Assembly: GCF_900111125.1 (NCBI RefSeq)
Contig: NZ_FOGE01000018.1
Location: 1 to 64,000 of the forward strand
Origin: Sphingobium sp. YR768
GTDB taxonomy: Bacteria; Pseudomonadota; Alphaproteobacteria; Sphingomonadales; Sphingomonadaceae
Length of the DNA: 64,000 nucleotides
Direction: 5' to 3'
Both the position numbers and the translations under genes were made by a program. Within the stretch, counting starts at the first letter, position 1. The number at the start of each line of letters is the position of its first letter. This document shows, one piece after another, positions 8,306 to 16,516 of the stretch. The notes under the pieces are model-generated. The model was not told where the DNA came from. It was given only the letters and a program-made list of their open reading frames with translations, and ran no database searches.

Positions 8306-8667
8306 AGCGGACGATTTCCATATTAAGCCGTCATTGCTTCGCTCCGCTTGCAATGACGGGTCAGTCAAGCCAACATCATCTCGCGTTAGCGCAGCGTGCG
8401 CAAAATCGAGATCACATCTATACCCGTTCGCCCCGAGCCTGTCGAAGCCTGTCCTGAGCGCCTGCCTTGGCAGGCAGTCGAAGGGGGCTGTACTTTTTGA
8501 AGAAGAGAACAGGGCTTCGACAGGCTCTCCTGAGCGAAGTCGAAGGGCCGAACGGGTCATATTGAAGGCTCAATGCTCCAAATCATTCGTGGTACGGGCT
8601 TGTCCCACGCAATCGCGCCACCGTGCTTTGCAATGGAATTTGCATCTTTAGCCCTCATATTGCGACC
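8306..8667. other. gene-free stretch filled by palindromic repeats
   Basis: 362 bases without a supported gene. A 10-bp hairpin (CCGTCATTGC...GCAATGACGG) lies at 8328-8359. A bipartite CCGTTCG...CGAACGG element occupies 8423-8556. The remainder, including the start region of the HAD gene, shows nothing else I can support. Confidence 0.7.
8423..8556. repeat. CCGTTCG/CGAACGG bipartite palindromic element, copy 1
   Basis: Bounded by CCCGTTCG and CGAACGGG with internal CTGTCGAAG/CTTCGACAG arms. The right half (from about 8486) is nearly identical over some 70 bases to the copy at 29956-30065, and the ends match the shorter copy at 52952-53053. Confidence 0.85.
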
Positions 8668-9375
8668 ATGGCCAACCCTCTCCGCCAATCCACCCCTGCT
8701 CCCCGCACCTCCACCCTGCCGGACCCGATCCGCGCGGTGATCTTCGACATGGACGGCACCTTGCTCGAAACCGAGGCGGTGCATCGGGACGCCTTCGCGC
8801 AAACCGGACAGGCGCTCGGCTGGCCGCTGTCGGACGCATTGCTGCTTTCGATGGTCGGCATCCATCGTGACGAAAATGAGCGGATGCTGGCCGCCCATCT
8901 GGGGCCGGACTTTCCGCTGGCGCGCTTCTATGCTGACAGTGACGCGCTGTTCGAGGCGGCGGTGGAGGCGGGCATTCCGCTCCGTCCCGGCGCGGAGCTG
9001 ATCCTGGCGCATCTGGCGCAGAGCGACATTCCCATGGCGATCGCGACCTCGACCGCCGCCCCCTTCGCCCAGCAGCGGCTGGAGCGGATGGGGCTGCTCC
9101 CTTATTTCGACGTGGTCGTCACCCGCAGCGATGTGGAACATCCCAAGCCGCATCCGCAGCCCTATCTGCTGGCGGCGCAGCGCCTGGGCGTCGACCCGGC
9201 TTATGTCGTCGCGGTGGAGGACAGCCATGCCGGCGTCCGCTCGGCCGTCGCGGCGGGCATGGCGACGGTGATGGTGCCCGACCTGCTGCCGCCGACCGAA
9301 GAACTGGTCCTCGCCTGCGCGCAAGTGCTGCCGAGTTTGACCGATCTGCGGGATCTGCTGCTGGCTACGGGATAA
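8668..9375 (+). CDS. HAD-superfamily hydrolase (phosphoglucomutase-like)
   Basis: About 235 residues. HAD motif I IFDMDGTLLETEAVH (nucleophile Asp, acid Asp two residues on), a four-helix cap after it, motif II IATSTAA, the motif III lysine in VEHPKPHPQPY, and motif IV VVAVEDSHAGVRSA. This arrangement is that of subfamily IA (beta-phosphoglucomutase/phosphatase-like). The substrate cannot be read from the sequence. ATG 8668 (MANPLRQ...) is chosen over an in-frame start at 8623. Confidence 0.88.
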   Translation: MANPLRQSTPAPRTSTLPDPIRAVIFDMDGTLLETEAVHRDAFAQTGQALGWPLSDALLLSMVGIHRDENERMLAAHLGPDFPLARFYADSDALFEAAVEAGIPLRPGAELILAHLAQSDIPMAIATSTAAPFAQQRLERMGLLPYFDVVVTRSDVEHPKPHPQPYLLAAQRLGVDPAYVVAVEDSHAGVRSAVAAGMATVMVPDLLPPTEELVLACAQVLPSLTDLRDLLLATG

Positions 9376-9389
9376 GCGACTCTCCACAC

Positions 9390-9440
9390 CGTCATCCCCG
9401 CGCAGGGGTGAGATTCGATCCGCCTGGTTCCGAACAAGAA
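9390..9440. repeat. half copy of the CGTCATCCCCG palindromic element
   Basis: CGTCATCCCCGCGCAGGGG followed by GATCCGCCTGGTTCC resembles one end of the elements at 14748-14837 and 47309-47421, but no matching far end is seen. It is therefore probably truncated. Confidence 0.55.
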
Positions 9441-9444
9441 ACCG

Positions 9445-9930
9445 TCAGGACCGTGCATCTTGGCAGGATTCTATCGGAGCCTTTTCGTACGGAAGATAGT
9501 TTCCGTCACTGGCCAGCATGGTGAATCCTGACAATTCATGCTCATCAAAAACACCACGACGATGGCCATTGACGGTTTTGAAGAAATCCAGAAACCAGCC
9601 TCCACCTAGCCGCGCGATGCGATAGACATAGCGGCCATTGACGGGGTCAGCGACAATAGGGGCCTGTGCTGCAAGTATTATCCCGGTCTTGTGGCGTTCC
9701 AAATCGAAGCCAATGCGGGGGAAGTTTTTCTGGAGTATGTCCATTCCGTCAGCCTCAAGCCTGATGGGCGATCCAACGGTAGTTGTGTAGCAGCCAAATA
9801 CGATCGATTTAGCGGGTGGCGGAGTTGGAAAGAGCAATGATCGTGCAATGGCCAGAGCTGTAAATAGGAGCGCTCCTGTAACGAGGGCAATTTTGCCTGT
9901 CCGCACAAGGGAGGTTTCTTCAACGCTCAT
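9445..9930 (-). CDS. hypothetical membrane-anchored protein
   Basis: 161 residues with one N-terminal membrane helix (about 13-32, VTGALLFTALAIARSLLF) and an extracytoplasmic domain. I see no known motif. Two cysteines (FGCY near 47, ESCQ near 156) could form a disulfide. Base composition is visibly more AT-rich than the flanking genes, and a half palindromic element sits at its 3' side. The context gives no hint of function. Confidence 0.55.
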   Translation of the reverse strand: MSVEETSLVRTGKIALVTGALLFTALAIARSLLFPTPPPAKSIVFGCYTTTVGSPIRLEADGMDILQKNFPRIGFDLERHKTGIILAAQAPIVADPVNGRYVYRIARLGGGWFLDFFKTVNGHRRGVFDEHELSGFTMLASDGNYLPYEKAPIESCQDARS

Positions 9931-10038
9931 TCAAAGATGGTGGCACCTTTGGCACGATAGTCAACGACCGCTTCCAAAAAGCAGCCCTTTGTAAGCGGTT
10001 GGTAAAAGCTGATGGGAACAATCCATCATCCCGTCCCC

Positions 10039-10998
10039 TCACCCCGCCTCCGCCAGCACCAGCGCGAACAATCCTTCCGCATCGGTCCATTCCTGTGTCG
10101 GTTCCCATCCGCCCGCGCGCAGCAGCAGGCGTTCGTCGCGGGCGCCATATTTGTGGCTGCTTTCGGTGTGGATCGTCTCGCCGACGGCCATGTGGAAGCA
10201 TTGGCCCGCGACATGGAAATGCAGCGGCCGCACCGCTTCCAGATGCATTTCGATCCGCGCTTTCTCGTCATTCCAGATGGCGCGATGGGCAAAGCCGTCG
10301 ATCGGCAGGTCGCCTTCCAGTTCGCGGTTGATCCGGGTGAGGAGGTTGAGGTTGAAGGCCGCCGTCACCCCCTGCGCATCATCATAAGCGGCGACCAGCC
10401 GGTCCCTGTCCTTGATCCGGTCCATGCCGATCAGCAGCATGGCGCCCGGCCCCAGCAGGCGCCGCATCGCGCGCAGCAGGTCGACCGCGGCGTCCGGCTC
10501 CATATTCCCGATGGTGGAGCCGGGGAAGAAGCCCAGCCGGGGCATGGCCGCGATCGCGTCGGGCAGATGCAGCGGCCCGTTGAAGTCGCCGACCAGCGGC
10601 AGCACCGGCAGGTCGGGAAAGGCCTGCGCCAGCGCCGCGCTGCTGGCGTGCAGGAAATCGCGGCTGATGTCGATCGGCACGTAGGCCGCAGGGGCGATCG
10701 CGCACAGCAGATGCGGCGTCTTGCGCGCGCTGCCTGCCCCGAACTCCACCACTGCGCGCCCGGCGCCGACCGCCGCGCCTACGTCGCCGCCATGGCGCTG
10801 GAGCAGCAGCGTCTCGGTCCGCGTGGGATAATATTCGGGCAGGCCGGTAATATCCTCGAACAATTCCGATCCCCGCTGGTCGTAGAACCAGATGGGCGGC
10901 GTCGCCTTGGGACTGCGCGACAAGCCATCGATTATGTCGCGGCGGAAGGCCGGATCGATGGCGCGCGAAACAGATGGGCTGTCGTCGGTCAGCAGCAT
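10039..10998 (-). CDS. egtD: L-histidine N-alpha-methyltransferase
   Basis: 319 residues, the usual length for EgtD, which trimethylates histidine to hercynine with SAM as the first step of ergothioneine synthesis in the cytoplasm. Visible signatures are the N-terminal PPIWFYDQRGSELFEDITGLPEYYPTRTE block, the SAM-binding VVEFGAGSARKT, and FFPGSTIGNM in the middle. The C-terminus has HTESSHKY. The start lies 5 bases after the stop of the egtB gene, so the two form an operon in the order egtB-egtD. Confidence 0.95.
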   Translation of the reverse strand: MLLTDDSPSVSRAIDPAFRRDIIDGLSRSPKATPPIWFYDQRGSELFEDITGLPEYYPTRTETLLLQRHGGDVGAAVGAGRAVVEFGAGSARKTPHLLCAIAPAAYVPIDISRDFLHASSAALAQAFPDLPVLPLVGDFNGPLHLPDAIAAMPRLGFFPGSTIGNMEPDAAVDLLRAMRRLLGPGAMLLIGMDRIKDRDRLVAAYDDAQGVTAAFNLNLLTRINRELEGDLPIDGFAHRAIWNDEKARIEMHLEAVRPLHFHVAGQCFHMAVGETIHTESSHKYGARDERLLLRAGGWEPTQEWTDAEGLFALVLAEAG

Positions 10999-11003
10999 GG
11001 GGC

Positions 11004-12272
11004 CTAGAGATCCTTTGCCAGCCGCAGCCCGGTGAACTGCCAGCGTTGGTGGGGGTAGAAGAAATTGCGATAGCTGGCCCGCACATGGCCGCGCGGGGTG
11101 GCTGCGCTGCCGCCCTTCAGCACGAACTGGCCGGACATGAACTTGCCATTATATTCGCCGACCGCGCCCGCCGCCGCGCGAAAGCCGGGATGCGGGCGAT
11201 AGGCGCTGCCGGTCCATTCCCACACATCGCCGAACATCTGCGTTAGCGCGGCGCCCGGTTCCGCGGGTAAGGGCCGGGGGCAGCCCGCGCCATCCAGCAA
11301 CCGGCCATGGACCGGCGCGACATTCTGCGCCGCGCTTTCCCATTCCGCTTCCGTCGGCAGGCGCGCACCGGCCCAACTGGCATAGGCGTCCGCTTCATAC
11401 AGGCTGATATGGGTGACGGGCGCGGCGGGGTTCACCGGCTGGCGGCCATCCAGCCCGAAGCGGCTCCAGCCCGCTTCCCCCTGTTTCCAGTAGAGCGGAC
11501 TGTCGATCGCCTCCGCCTGCACCCAGGCCCAGCCGTCCGACAGCCAGTGGGCAGGCTCGCGATAGCCGCCATCCTCGATGAAGGCGATCCATTCGCCATT
11601 GGTTATAGGGCGATGCGCCAGCGCGTGGGGATGCAGCACCGCCTTGTGCCGTGGCCCCTCGCAATCGAAGGCGAAGCCGCTGCGGCCATCCCCTCCGATC
11701 TCGACCAGCCCCTGCCGCCCCTCGATCCAGTGGAGCGGCCCCGGCAGGTCGACCGGCGCGGCGCTGGGCGCGTTGAACAGGGCGGGTTCAAGCGGATTGC
11801 ACGAAAACAGGTGCAGCAGGTCGGTCAGCAGCAATTCCTGATGCTGCTGCTCATGCTGAAGGCCCAGAGTCACCAGCGCCCGCGCCTCCTGCGGCACCAT
11901 GCCCAGCGCGCCGATCAGCGCCGCGTCGACATGGGCGCGATAGGCCCGTATCTCAGTCAGCGTCGGGCGGGTGAGCATCCCCCGCTGCGGCCGGGCATGG
12001 CGCGGCCCTTCCGCCTCATAATAGCTGTTGAACAGGAAGGCGTAGCGCGCGTCGAACGGGCGATAGCCCGCCACATGATCGCGCAGGACGAATGTCTCGA
12101 AGAACCAGCTTGTATGGGCCAGATGCCATTTGGCGGGCGATGCGTCGGGCATCGACTGGACGGTCGCATCGGCATCGGACAGGGGAGCGGTCAGCGCCTC
12201 GCTGAGCGCCCGAACGGCGCGATAGCGTTCCTCCAGATCATCCTGATGGGCGTCCATCCAGCTTCTGGCCAT
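11004..12272 (-). CDS. egtB: ergothioneine biosynthesis sulfoxide synthase
   Basis: 422 residues. An N-terminal DinB-like domain supplies the non-haem iron ligands: His50 (AKWHLAHTSWFFE) and the HX3HXE motif His140-His144-Glu146 (LQHEQQHQELL). The C-terminal formylglycine-generating-enzyme-like domain (about 220-420) has VTHISLYEADAYASWAGARLPTEAEWE and the terminal RASYRNFFYPHQRWQFTGLRLAKD. EgtB joins hercynine to a thiol donor. No egtA or egtC lies nearby, which leaves the donor (cysteine or gamma-glutamylcysteine) open. Confidence 0.95.
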   Translation of the reverse strand: MARSWMDAHQDDLEERYRAVRALSEALTAPLSDADATVQSMPDASPAKWHLAHTSWFFETFVLRDHVAGYRPFDARYAFLFNSYYEAEGPRHARPQRGMLTRPTLTEIRAYRAHVDAALIGALGMVPQEARALVTLGLQHEQQHQELLLTDLLHLFSCNPLEPALFNAPSAAPVDLPGPLHWIEGRQGLVEIGGDGRSGFAFDCEGPRHKAVLHPHALAHRPITNGEWIAFIEDGGYREPAHWLSDGWAWVQAEAIDSPLYWKQGEAGWSRFGLDGRQPVNPAAPVTHISLYEADAYASWAGARLPTEAEWESAAQNVAPVHGRLLDGAGCPRPLPAEPGAALTQMFGDVWEWTGSAYRPHPGFRAAAGAVGEYNGKFMSGQFVLKGGSAATPRGHVRASYRNFFYPHQRWQFTGLRLAKDL

Positions 12273-12356
12273 GCCTGCCCTTTCCCGATACGGTTGCGCC
12301 GCTCTCTTGCCTGAACAAGCGCATGAAGGGGCAGGGGGTTCCGGCCTGCTGTCGGG

Positions 12357-13211
12357 TCACACCTCCTGAAAGAGCGGCGCGGCGCGGCAGATGCGGTCGC
12401 GGCCGGATTGCTTGGCGTCGTACAGGGCTTCGTCGGCGCGGGCGAAAGTCTCCTCCAGATCGCCGCCATGCCAGCGACAGATGCCGGCGGAAAAGCTGAT
12501 CGGGCGGCCATGCACGTCGCCGATCGGGTGGCTGCGCATCCGGCTGGCGATGCGGGCCAGCGACCAGCTTGCCTCATCCTCGATACAATCCTGGAAGAAG
12601 ATGGCGAACTCCTCGCCGCCCCAGCGCGCGACCAGATCGACCCGGCGCATCAGCGCGGACAGGCGCGTGGCGAAGGCGGCGAGCACCCGGTCGCCTTCCT
12701 CATGACCCTTCAGGTCGTTGACCCGCTTGAAATAGTCGATGTCGATGATCGCGATGCAGCCGCGGCGCCGCTCGGGCGGCAGCGCGTCCAGTTCTGCCAG
12801 GAAACCCCGGCGATTGGCGATGCCGGTCAGCGGGTCTTCATGCGCGGCCTGATGCAGATCCTCCATCCGGTCGCGGGTCGCGCTGGCGACGCGCTGGACC
12901 CCGGCATAGAGCGTCTGGATCACGTCGCCCACTTCGGGCAGGGCGACGCCTTCCTCCTTCGCTTCATGCAGCGCATCGGCCAGCGCATGGATCGGATTAA
13001 GCAGCGCGCCGATGCCGAACAGGGCGATGGCGGTGCCGACCACGGTGGCGAGCGTCAGCAGTATGAACTCCGCCAGCGCGATGCGGCCGGTCGAAAGCCC
13101 CCAGACCAGATAGCCGAGCAACGGCATATGGGTGGCGACGAAGCAGAGGGTGAAGAGGCGCAAGCGCAGAGATCGTGGAAAAATAAAAGACGTGGCAAGA
13201 TAGAATTGCAC
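12357..13211 (-). CDS. diguanylate cyclase (GGDEF) with membrane anchor
   Basis: 284 residues. Two hydrophobic helices (about 20-40 and 45-72) precede a short linker. The GGDEF domain (about 120-280) starts at EDPLTGIANRRGF, with IIDIDYFKRVND and the active-site motif GGEEF in ARWGGEEFAIFF. This predicts synthesis of cyclic di-GMP at the membrane. An inhibitory RxxD site (five residues before GGEEF) is not clear: the sequence there reads MRRVDLVARW, where RRVD could serve. No EAL domain or partner is nearby. Confidence 0.9.
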   Translation of the reverse strand: MQFYLATSFIFPRSLRLRLFTLCFVATHMPLLGYLVWGLSTGRIALAEFILLTLATVVGTAIALFGIGALLNPIHALADALHEAKEEGVALPEVGDVIQTLYAGVQRVASATRDRMEDLHQAAHEDPLTGIANRRGFLAELDALPPERRRGCIAIIDIDYFKRVNDLKGHEEGDRVLAAFATRLSALMRRVDLVARWGGEEFAIFFQDCIEDEASWSLARIASRMRSHPIGDVHGRPISFSAGICRWHGGDLEETFARADEALYDAKQSGRDRICRAAPLFQEV

Positions 13212-13356
13212 GGCATCCCCCGTTTATTGTGCGACTGCTGAAGGCATGTCCGGGGACGGGTCTAAACGCATGCTGAAGAAACAGGGTTAACGCGCCGCTA
13301 CCGGACAAAGCGTGTGGCGGGCGAGTCGAGCCGTGTTGTTGCGCCGCGTCCGACTT

Positions 13357-13926
13357 TTAGCGGGAGGCGCCAGGCACCCATTTGACGTCGGCGGCGCCAT
13401 TATCGTTCAGCCGCCTCGCCAGCACGAACAGCAGGTCGGACAGGCGATTGAGATAGGCCAGCGCATGCGGGTTGAGCGCGACCTCTGCCGCAGCGGCGGT
13501 GGCGCTGCGTTCGGCCCGGCGGGTGATCGCGCGGGCCAGATGGACGGCGGCGGCGGCAGGCGATCCGCCCGGCAGGATGAAGCTGTCCAGCGGGGCGAGA
13601 CCGGCATTCACCCTGTCGATTTCCTGCTCCAGCCGGTCGACCTGCCCCGCGATGATGCGCAGCGCCCAGGGTTCGTCCGCGCCCTCGGGAATCGGGGTGG
13701 CAAGGTCTGCGCCCAGATCGAACAGGTCGTTCTGGATCATGGTCAGCCAGCGACTTTCCGGCCGGGCGCCCATGGCGACGATGGCCAGGCCGATCGCGCT
13801 GTTCGTCTCATCGACATCGCCCACCGCCTGCATGCGCGGCGCATGTTTGGGCAGGCGCGATCCGTCGACCAGACCGGTGGTGCCACTGTCGCCGGTGCGG
13901 GTGTAGATCTTGTTCAGCTTGACCAT
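13357..13926 (-). CDS. PduO-type cob(I)yrinic acid a,c-diamide adenosyltransferase
   Basis: 189 residues. The N-terminal MVKLNKIYTRTGDSGTTGL binds ATP in this family. The NxAIG region appears as VDETNSAIGLA, and the C-terminal helix has RAITRRAERS and LAYLNRLSDLLFVLAR. The enzyme transfers the adenosyl group of ATP to cob(I)alamin. ATG 13926 is chosen because the family starts right before the KIYT motif; the frame opens further upstream to 13989. No cobalamin riboswitch is evident upstream. Confidence 0.93.
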   Translation of the reverse strand: MVKLNKIYTRTGDSGTTGLVDGSRLPKHAPRMQAVGDVDETNSAIGLAIVAMGARPESRWLTMIQNDLFDLGADLATPIPEGADEPWALRIIAGQVDRLEQEIDRVNAGLAPLDSFILPGGSPAAAAVHLARAITRRAERSATAAAAEVALNPHALAYLNRLSDLLFVLARRLNDNGAADVKWVPGASR

Positions 13927-13977
13927 CGGCTTGGTCCTTGATGTGTGCGAGTTGAGTGCTGGCGATCCTTCTAAAAT

Positions 13978-14114
13978 CCTCCCCTGCAAGGGGAGGGGGA
14001 CCGCCGCCGTAGGCGGTGGTGGAGGGGGTTCGCCTCCTGGCGCAACAACGCATCCTGTGGCCCGCCCCCTCCGTCAGCCCTTCGGGCTGCCACCTCCCCG
14101 CGAGCGGGGAGGAC
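13978..14114. repeat. GC-rich compound palindromic repeat (about 137 bp)
   Basis: It contains nested hairpins: CTCCCCTGCAAGGGGAG at the left, CCGCCG/CGGTGG in the middle, CAGCCCTTCGGGCTG near 14075-14090, and CTCCCCGCGAGCGGGGAG at the right. It separates the cobalamin adenosyltransferase gene from the HIG1-domain gene, both on the minus strand, and no gene lies within it. Confidence 0.7.
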
Positions 14115-14120
14115 GGACCT

Positions 14121-14357
14121 CTAGCCGTGGCCCTTGGACATCAGCAGGATCGCGACGATGATCACCGCGCCCGCCTGAAACAGGATGCGGTTCATCATCA
14201 TCTTGTTCTGTTTCAACCGCGCAGGGCTGGGGCCGCTGCCTTCCGGCGCGTTCAAATCCTCCTTGGTCGTCTGGAGGAAGGCGATGATGCCGCGGACCAG
14301 CGCGACCAGAGTCGCGATCATGGCCAGGATCAGGGCGATGACGAGGATCGTAGTCAT
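14121..14357 (-). CDS. HIG1-domain twin-helix membrane protein
   Basis: 78 residues. Two membrane helices (about 3-28 and 56-75) flank a polar loop with LNAPEGSGPSPARLKQNKMMMNRI. This is the pattern of the HIG1 family (hypoxia-induced, two-helix) found in Alphaproteobacteria and mitochondria, often linked to respiratory complexes. ATG 14357 is used; the longer open frame upstream lies within the gluQ gene in another frame and is spurious. It is 10 bases downstream of gluQ and probably co-transcribed. Confidence 0.75.
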   Translation of the reverse strand: MTTILVIALILAMIATLVALVRGIIAFLQTTKEDLNAPEGSGPSPARLKQNKMMMNRILFQAGAVIIVAILLMSKGHG

Positions 14358-14367
14358 GGACGCGATG

Positions 14368-15354
14368 CTAGGCGCTTGCGAGCGCGATGCCAATGGGAAA
14401 GCGCCTGGCGCGCAGGTCGGCCGCCAGCGCGTGCGGATCGACCCCCTGCGCCCGCAGATCGGCCAGCGCGATCGATCCGTCCCGCTTGGCCAGCCGCCGG
14501 CCATCCGGCCCCACCAGCAGCGGATGGTGGAGATAGGCGGGGGAGGGCAGGTCGAGCAGCGCCTGAAGCAGGCGGTGGATATCGGTCGCATTGCGCAGGT
14601 CGTCCCCGCGCAGCACATGGGTCACGCCCATCGCCGCATCGTCCAGCGTACAGGACAGATGATAGCTGGCCGGCGCATCCTTGCGCGCCAGCACGACATC
14701 GCCATGGGCGAGGGGGTGAGCGATGTGCGGGCCATCCTCCCTTACATCGTCATCCCCGAGAAGGCGGGGATCCATCTCTCGTCCTGTCTCTATGGCAGCA
14801 GGCTGGGCGAAGGGTTCCCGCTTTCGCGGGAATGACGGGAGGGGCAGCGCGCGCCATGTCAACGGCCCCGCCTGCGCCACCGCCTTTGCCATATCGATCC
14901 GCCACGCATGCGCTTCCCCCGCCGCGATCCGGCGCGCGCGCTCCGCTTCGTCCAGTCCCCGGCACGTCCCCGGATAGGCTAGCCCCTCCGGCCCGTGCGG
15001 CGCGGTCAGGCTGGCCTGAATATCGGCGCGGGTGCAGAAACAGGGATAGAGCAGGTCCATGGCGCGCAGCCGGTCCAGCGCCGCCTCATAATGGTCGATC
15101 CGCTGCGACTGGAAGACGATCTCGCTATCCCAGTCCACGCCCAGCCAGCGCAGGTCTTCCACTATCCCCGCGACATGCTCGGGACGACTGCGGGTGCCGT
15201 CTATATCCTCGATCCGCAGCCGGAAGGCGCCGCCCGCCGCGCGGGCCATGTCCAGCGCCAGCAGCGCCGACCAGCCATGGCCCAGATGCAGCCTGCCGGT
15301 GGGGCTGGGGGCGAAGCGGGTCACCATATGCTGTGGTGCGGCAAGATGAGTCAT
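14368..15354 (-). CDS. gluQ: glutamyl-Q tRNA(Asp) synthetase with in-frame repeat insert
   Basis: 328 residues. A truncated class I glutamyl-tRNA synthetase that attaches glutamate to queuosine of tRNA-Asp. HIGH-type motif HLGHGW, GTRSRPEH, the Zn-region YPCFCTR, VLRGDDLRNATDIHRLL and the KMSKS-type LAKRDGS are present. About 30 residues (beginning near SFPRKREPF and ending near RLLGDDDV) do not fit the family. They are encoded by a palindromic repeat of exactly 90 bp at 14748-14837. Without them the protein would be about 298 residues, the usual length. The frame stays open, so the enzyme may still work. Confidence 0.9.
   Translation of the reverse strand: MTHLAAPQHMVTRFAPSPTGRLHLGHGWSALLALDMARAAGGAFRLRIEDIDGTRSRPEHVAGIVEDLRWLGVDWDSEIVFQSQRIDHYEAALDRLRAMDLLYPCFCTRADIQASLTAPHGPEGLAYPGTCRGLDEAERARRIAAGEAHAWRIDMAKAVAQAGPLTWRALPLPSFPRKREPFAQPAAIETGREMDPRLLGDDDVREDGPHIAHPLAHGDVVLARKDAPASYHLSCTLDDAAMGVTHVLRGDDLRNATDIHRLLQALLDLPSPAYLHHPLLVGPDGRRLAKRDGSIALADLRAQGVDPHALAADLRARRFPIGIALASA
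14748..14837. repeat. palindromic element inserted in frame within gluQ
   Basis: 90 bp from CGTCATCCCC to GGGAATGACG. It is built of two hairpins (CCCCGAGAAGGCGGGG and TTCCCGCTTTCGCGGGAA) joined by a spacer. The intergenic copy at 47309-47421, read in reverse, shares CGTCATCCCCG, CGGGGATCCATCTCTCG and the GGTTCCCGC...GCGGGAATGACG end. The length is a multiple of three. Confidence 0.85.
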
Positions 15355-15449
15355 ACAGGCTCTTGACGGATGATATTCGTTAATGCTGTCATGCCCTTGT
15401 CACGTTGCTGGCGGATCAGCGGCGGCGGCCAAGGGGGAAGAAGGTTTCT

Positions 15450-16016
15450 ATGTACCATCCCGACCTTATACGACATCCGGAAAATTGTCCGGCGCTGGTG
15501 TTGAATGCGGATTACACGCCGCTCAGCTATTATCCGTTGAGCCTGTGGCCCTGGCAGACCGCCATCAAGGCGGTGTTTCTGGATCGGGTGGACATCATCT
15601 CCAGCTATGAACGACAGGTTCACAGCCCCAGTCTGGAAATGAAGATCCCCTCGGTGATCGCGCTGAAACAATATGTGAAGCCGTCCGAACATCCCGCCTT
15701 CACCCGGTTCAACCTGTTCCTGCGCGACAAATTTTCCTGCCAATATTGCGGCGTCACTCATGACCTGACCTTCGACCATGTCGTGCCACGCCGCGCAGGC
15801 GGGCGCACGACATGGGAAAATGTCGCCACCGCCTGTTCGCCCTGCAACCTCAAAAAGGGCGGCCGCACGCCGAAGGAAGCGGGCATGAAGCTGCATGTCC
15901 AGCCGATCCGGCCGACCAGCTGGCAATTGCAGGAACATGGCCGCGCCTTCCCGCCCGGCTATCTGCACGAAAGCTGGCGCGACTGGCTCTATTGGGATGT
16001 CGAGTTGCTGGCGTGA
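15450..16016 (+). CDS. HNH endonuclease family protein
   Basis: 188 residues. A zinc-type HNH core at about 98-140: CQYCGVTHDLTFDHVVPRRAGGRTTWENVATACSPCNLKKG, with four Zn cysteines (two CxxC pairs), the catalytic DH and an Asn. The N-terminal 90 residues (LVLNADYTPLSYYPLSLWPWQTAIKAVF) are typical of the widely conserved stand-alone alphaproteobacterial HNH protein. ATG 15450 has GGGGAAGAAGG upstream; an in-frame start at 15405 is less likely. No restriction or phage genes are nearby. The role is unknown. Confidence 0.85.
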   Translation: MYHPDLIRHPENCPALVLNADYTPLSYYPLSLWPWQTAIKAVFLDRVDIISSYERQVHSPSLEMKIPSVIALKQYVKPSEHPAFTRFNLFLRDKFSCQYCGVTHDLTFDHVVPRRAGGRTTWENVATACSPCNLKKGGRTPKEAGMKLHVQPIRPTSWQLQEHGRAFPPGYLHESWRDWLYWDVELLA

Positions 16017-16300
16017 CCGGCGCGCGGACGCGCAGGCTGCTGCTTGCGGGCCTGCTCCTTCTGCCCGGCGCACTTCATGCGCAGGAGGATCATAGCGGCC
16101 TCACCCGCGCCAAATATGTGCGCGGTTGTCTGATGTGCCATAATCGCGCCGCCCCCGAAGGCATTTCGCCCGCCATATTGGCCGGCCTCACCCCCGAACG
16201 CGGCCTGACCCCGGCAAAGGCGATGCCGGGCGTCACCTGCTGGCGCCGCTGCACGACCTGCTTTCCGCCGGAGCCGAAAGCGGCGTCATCCGGGCGTTGA
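16013..16300 (+). CDS. small secreted protein with CxxCH motif
   Basis: 95 residues from a GTG that overlaps the HNH stop codon by 4 bases. It has a signal peptide (RRLLLAGLLLLPGALHAQ) and then YVRGCLMCHNRAAPEGISPAIL. CLMCH fits a covalent haem site, but the 25 C-terminal residues (CWRRCTTCFPPEPKAASSGR) do not look like a cytochrome. A frameshift or decay near 16240 is possible. I do not recognise the family. Confidence 0.45.
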   Translation: MTGARTRRLLLAGLLLLPGALHAQEDHSGLTRAKYVRGCLMCHNRAAPEGISPAILAGLTPERGLTPAKAMPGVTCWRRCTTCFPPEPKAASSGR

Positions 16301-16425
16301 CGGCATGCGGGATTGGACGATTCTGACTATTGATCGTAGGGTTTCCGCTTTTGCTTCCCACCGGACCGTGATGCGCTTGCCGAATCCCATCGGTCTTGAT
16401 GCTGCTGCTGAGTTTTTCGGCCCGC

Positions 16426-16516
16426 CCGTCCCACGGACGGGCTCTGAAGGCCGGGCCCTCGCTATCGCTCGGGAGTTTCGCCGGAAGCCGCCCCCCGGAC
16501 GGCTTCCGGCGAAACT
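16426..16516. other. two strong hairpins at the 3' side of the tRNA
   Basis: A 17-bp perfect stem (AGTTTCGCCGGAAGCCG at 16474-16490 with its complement at 16500-16516, 9-base loop) begins within the tRNA's CCA end. A second hairpin, GCCCGTCCCACGGACGGGC, lies near 16426-16445. Neither is followed by a T tract, so processing signal or repeat is as likely as terminator. Confidence 0.6.

Noticed and set aside
8306..8667. Palindromic repeats considered as a CRISPR array
   Set aside because: Copies are scattered singly over the window, have no regular spacers and no cas genes.
13927..14120. Cobalamin riboswitch near the adenosyltransferase gene
   Set aside because: The sequence is a compound palindromic repeat at the 3' side of that gene; no B12-box was seen.
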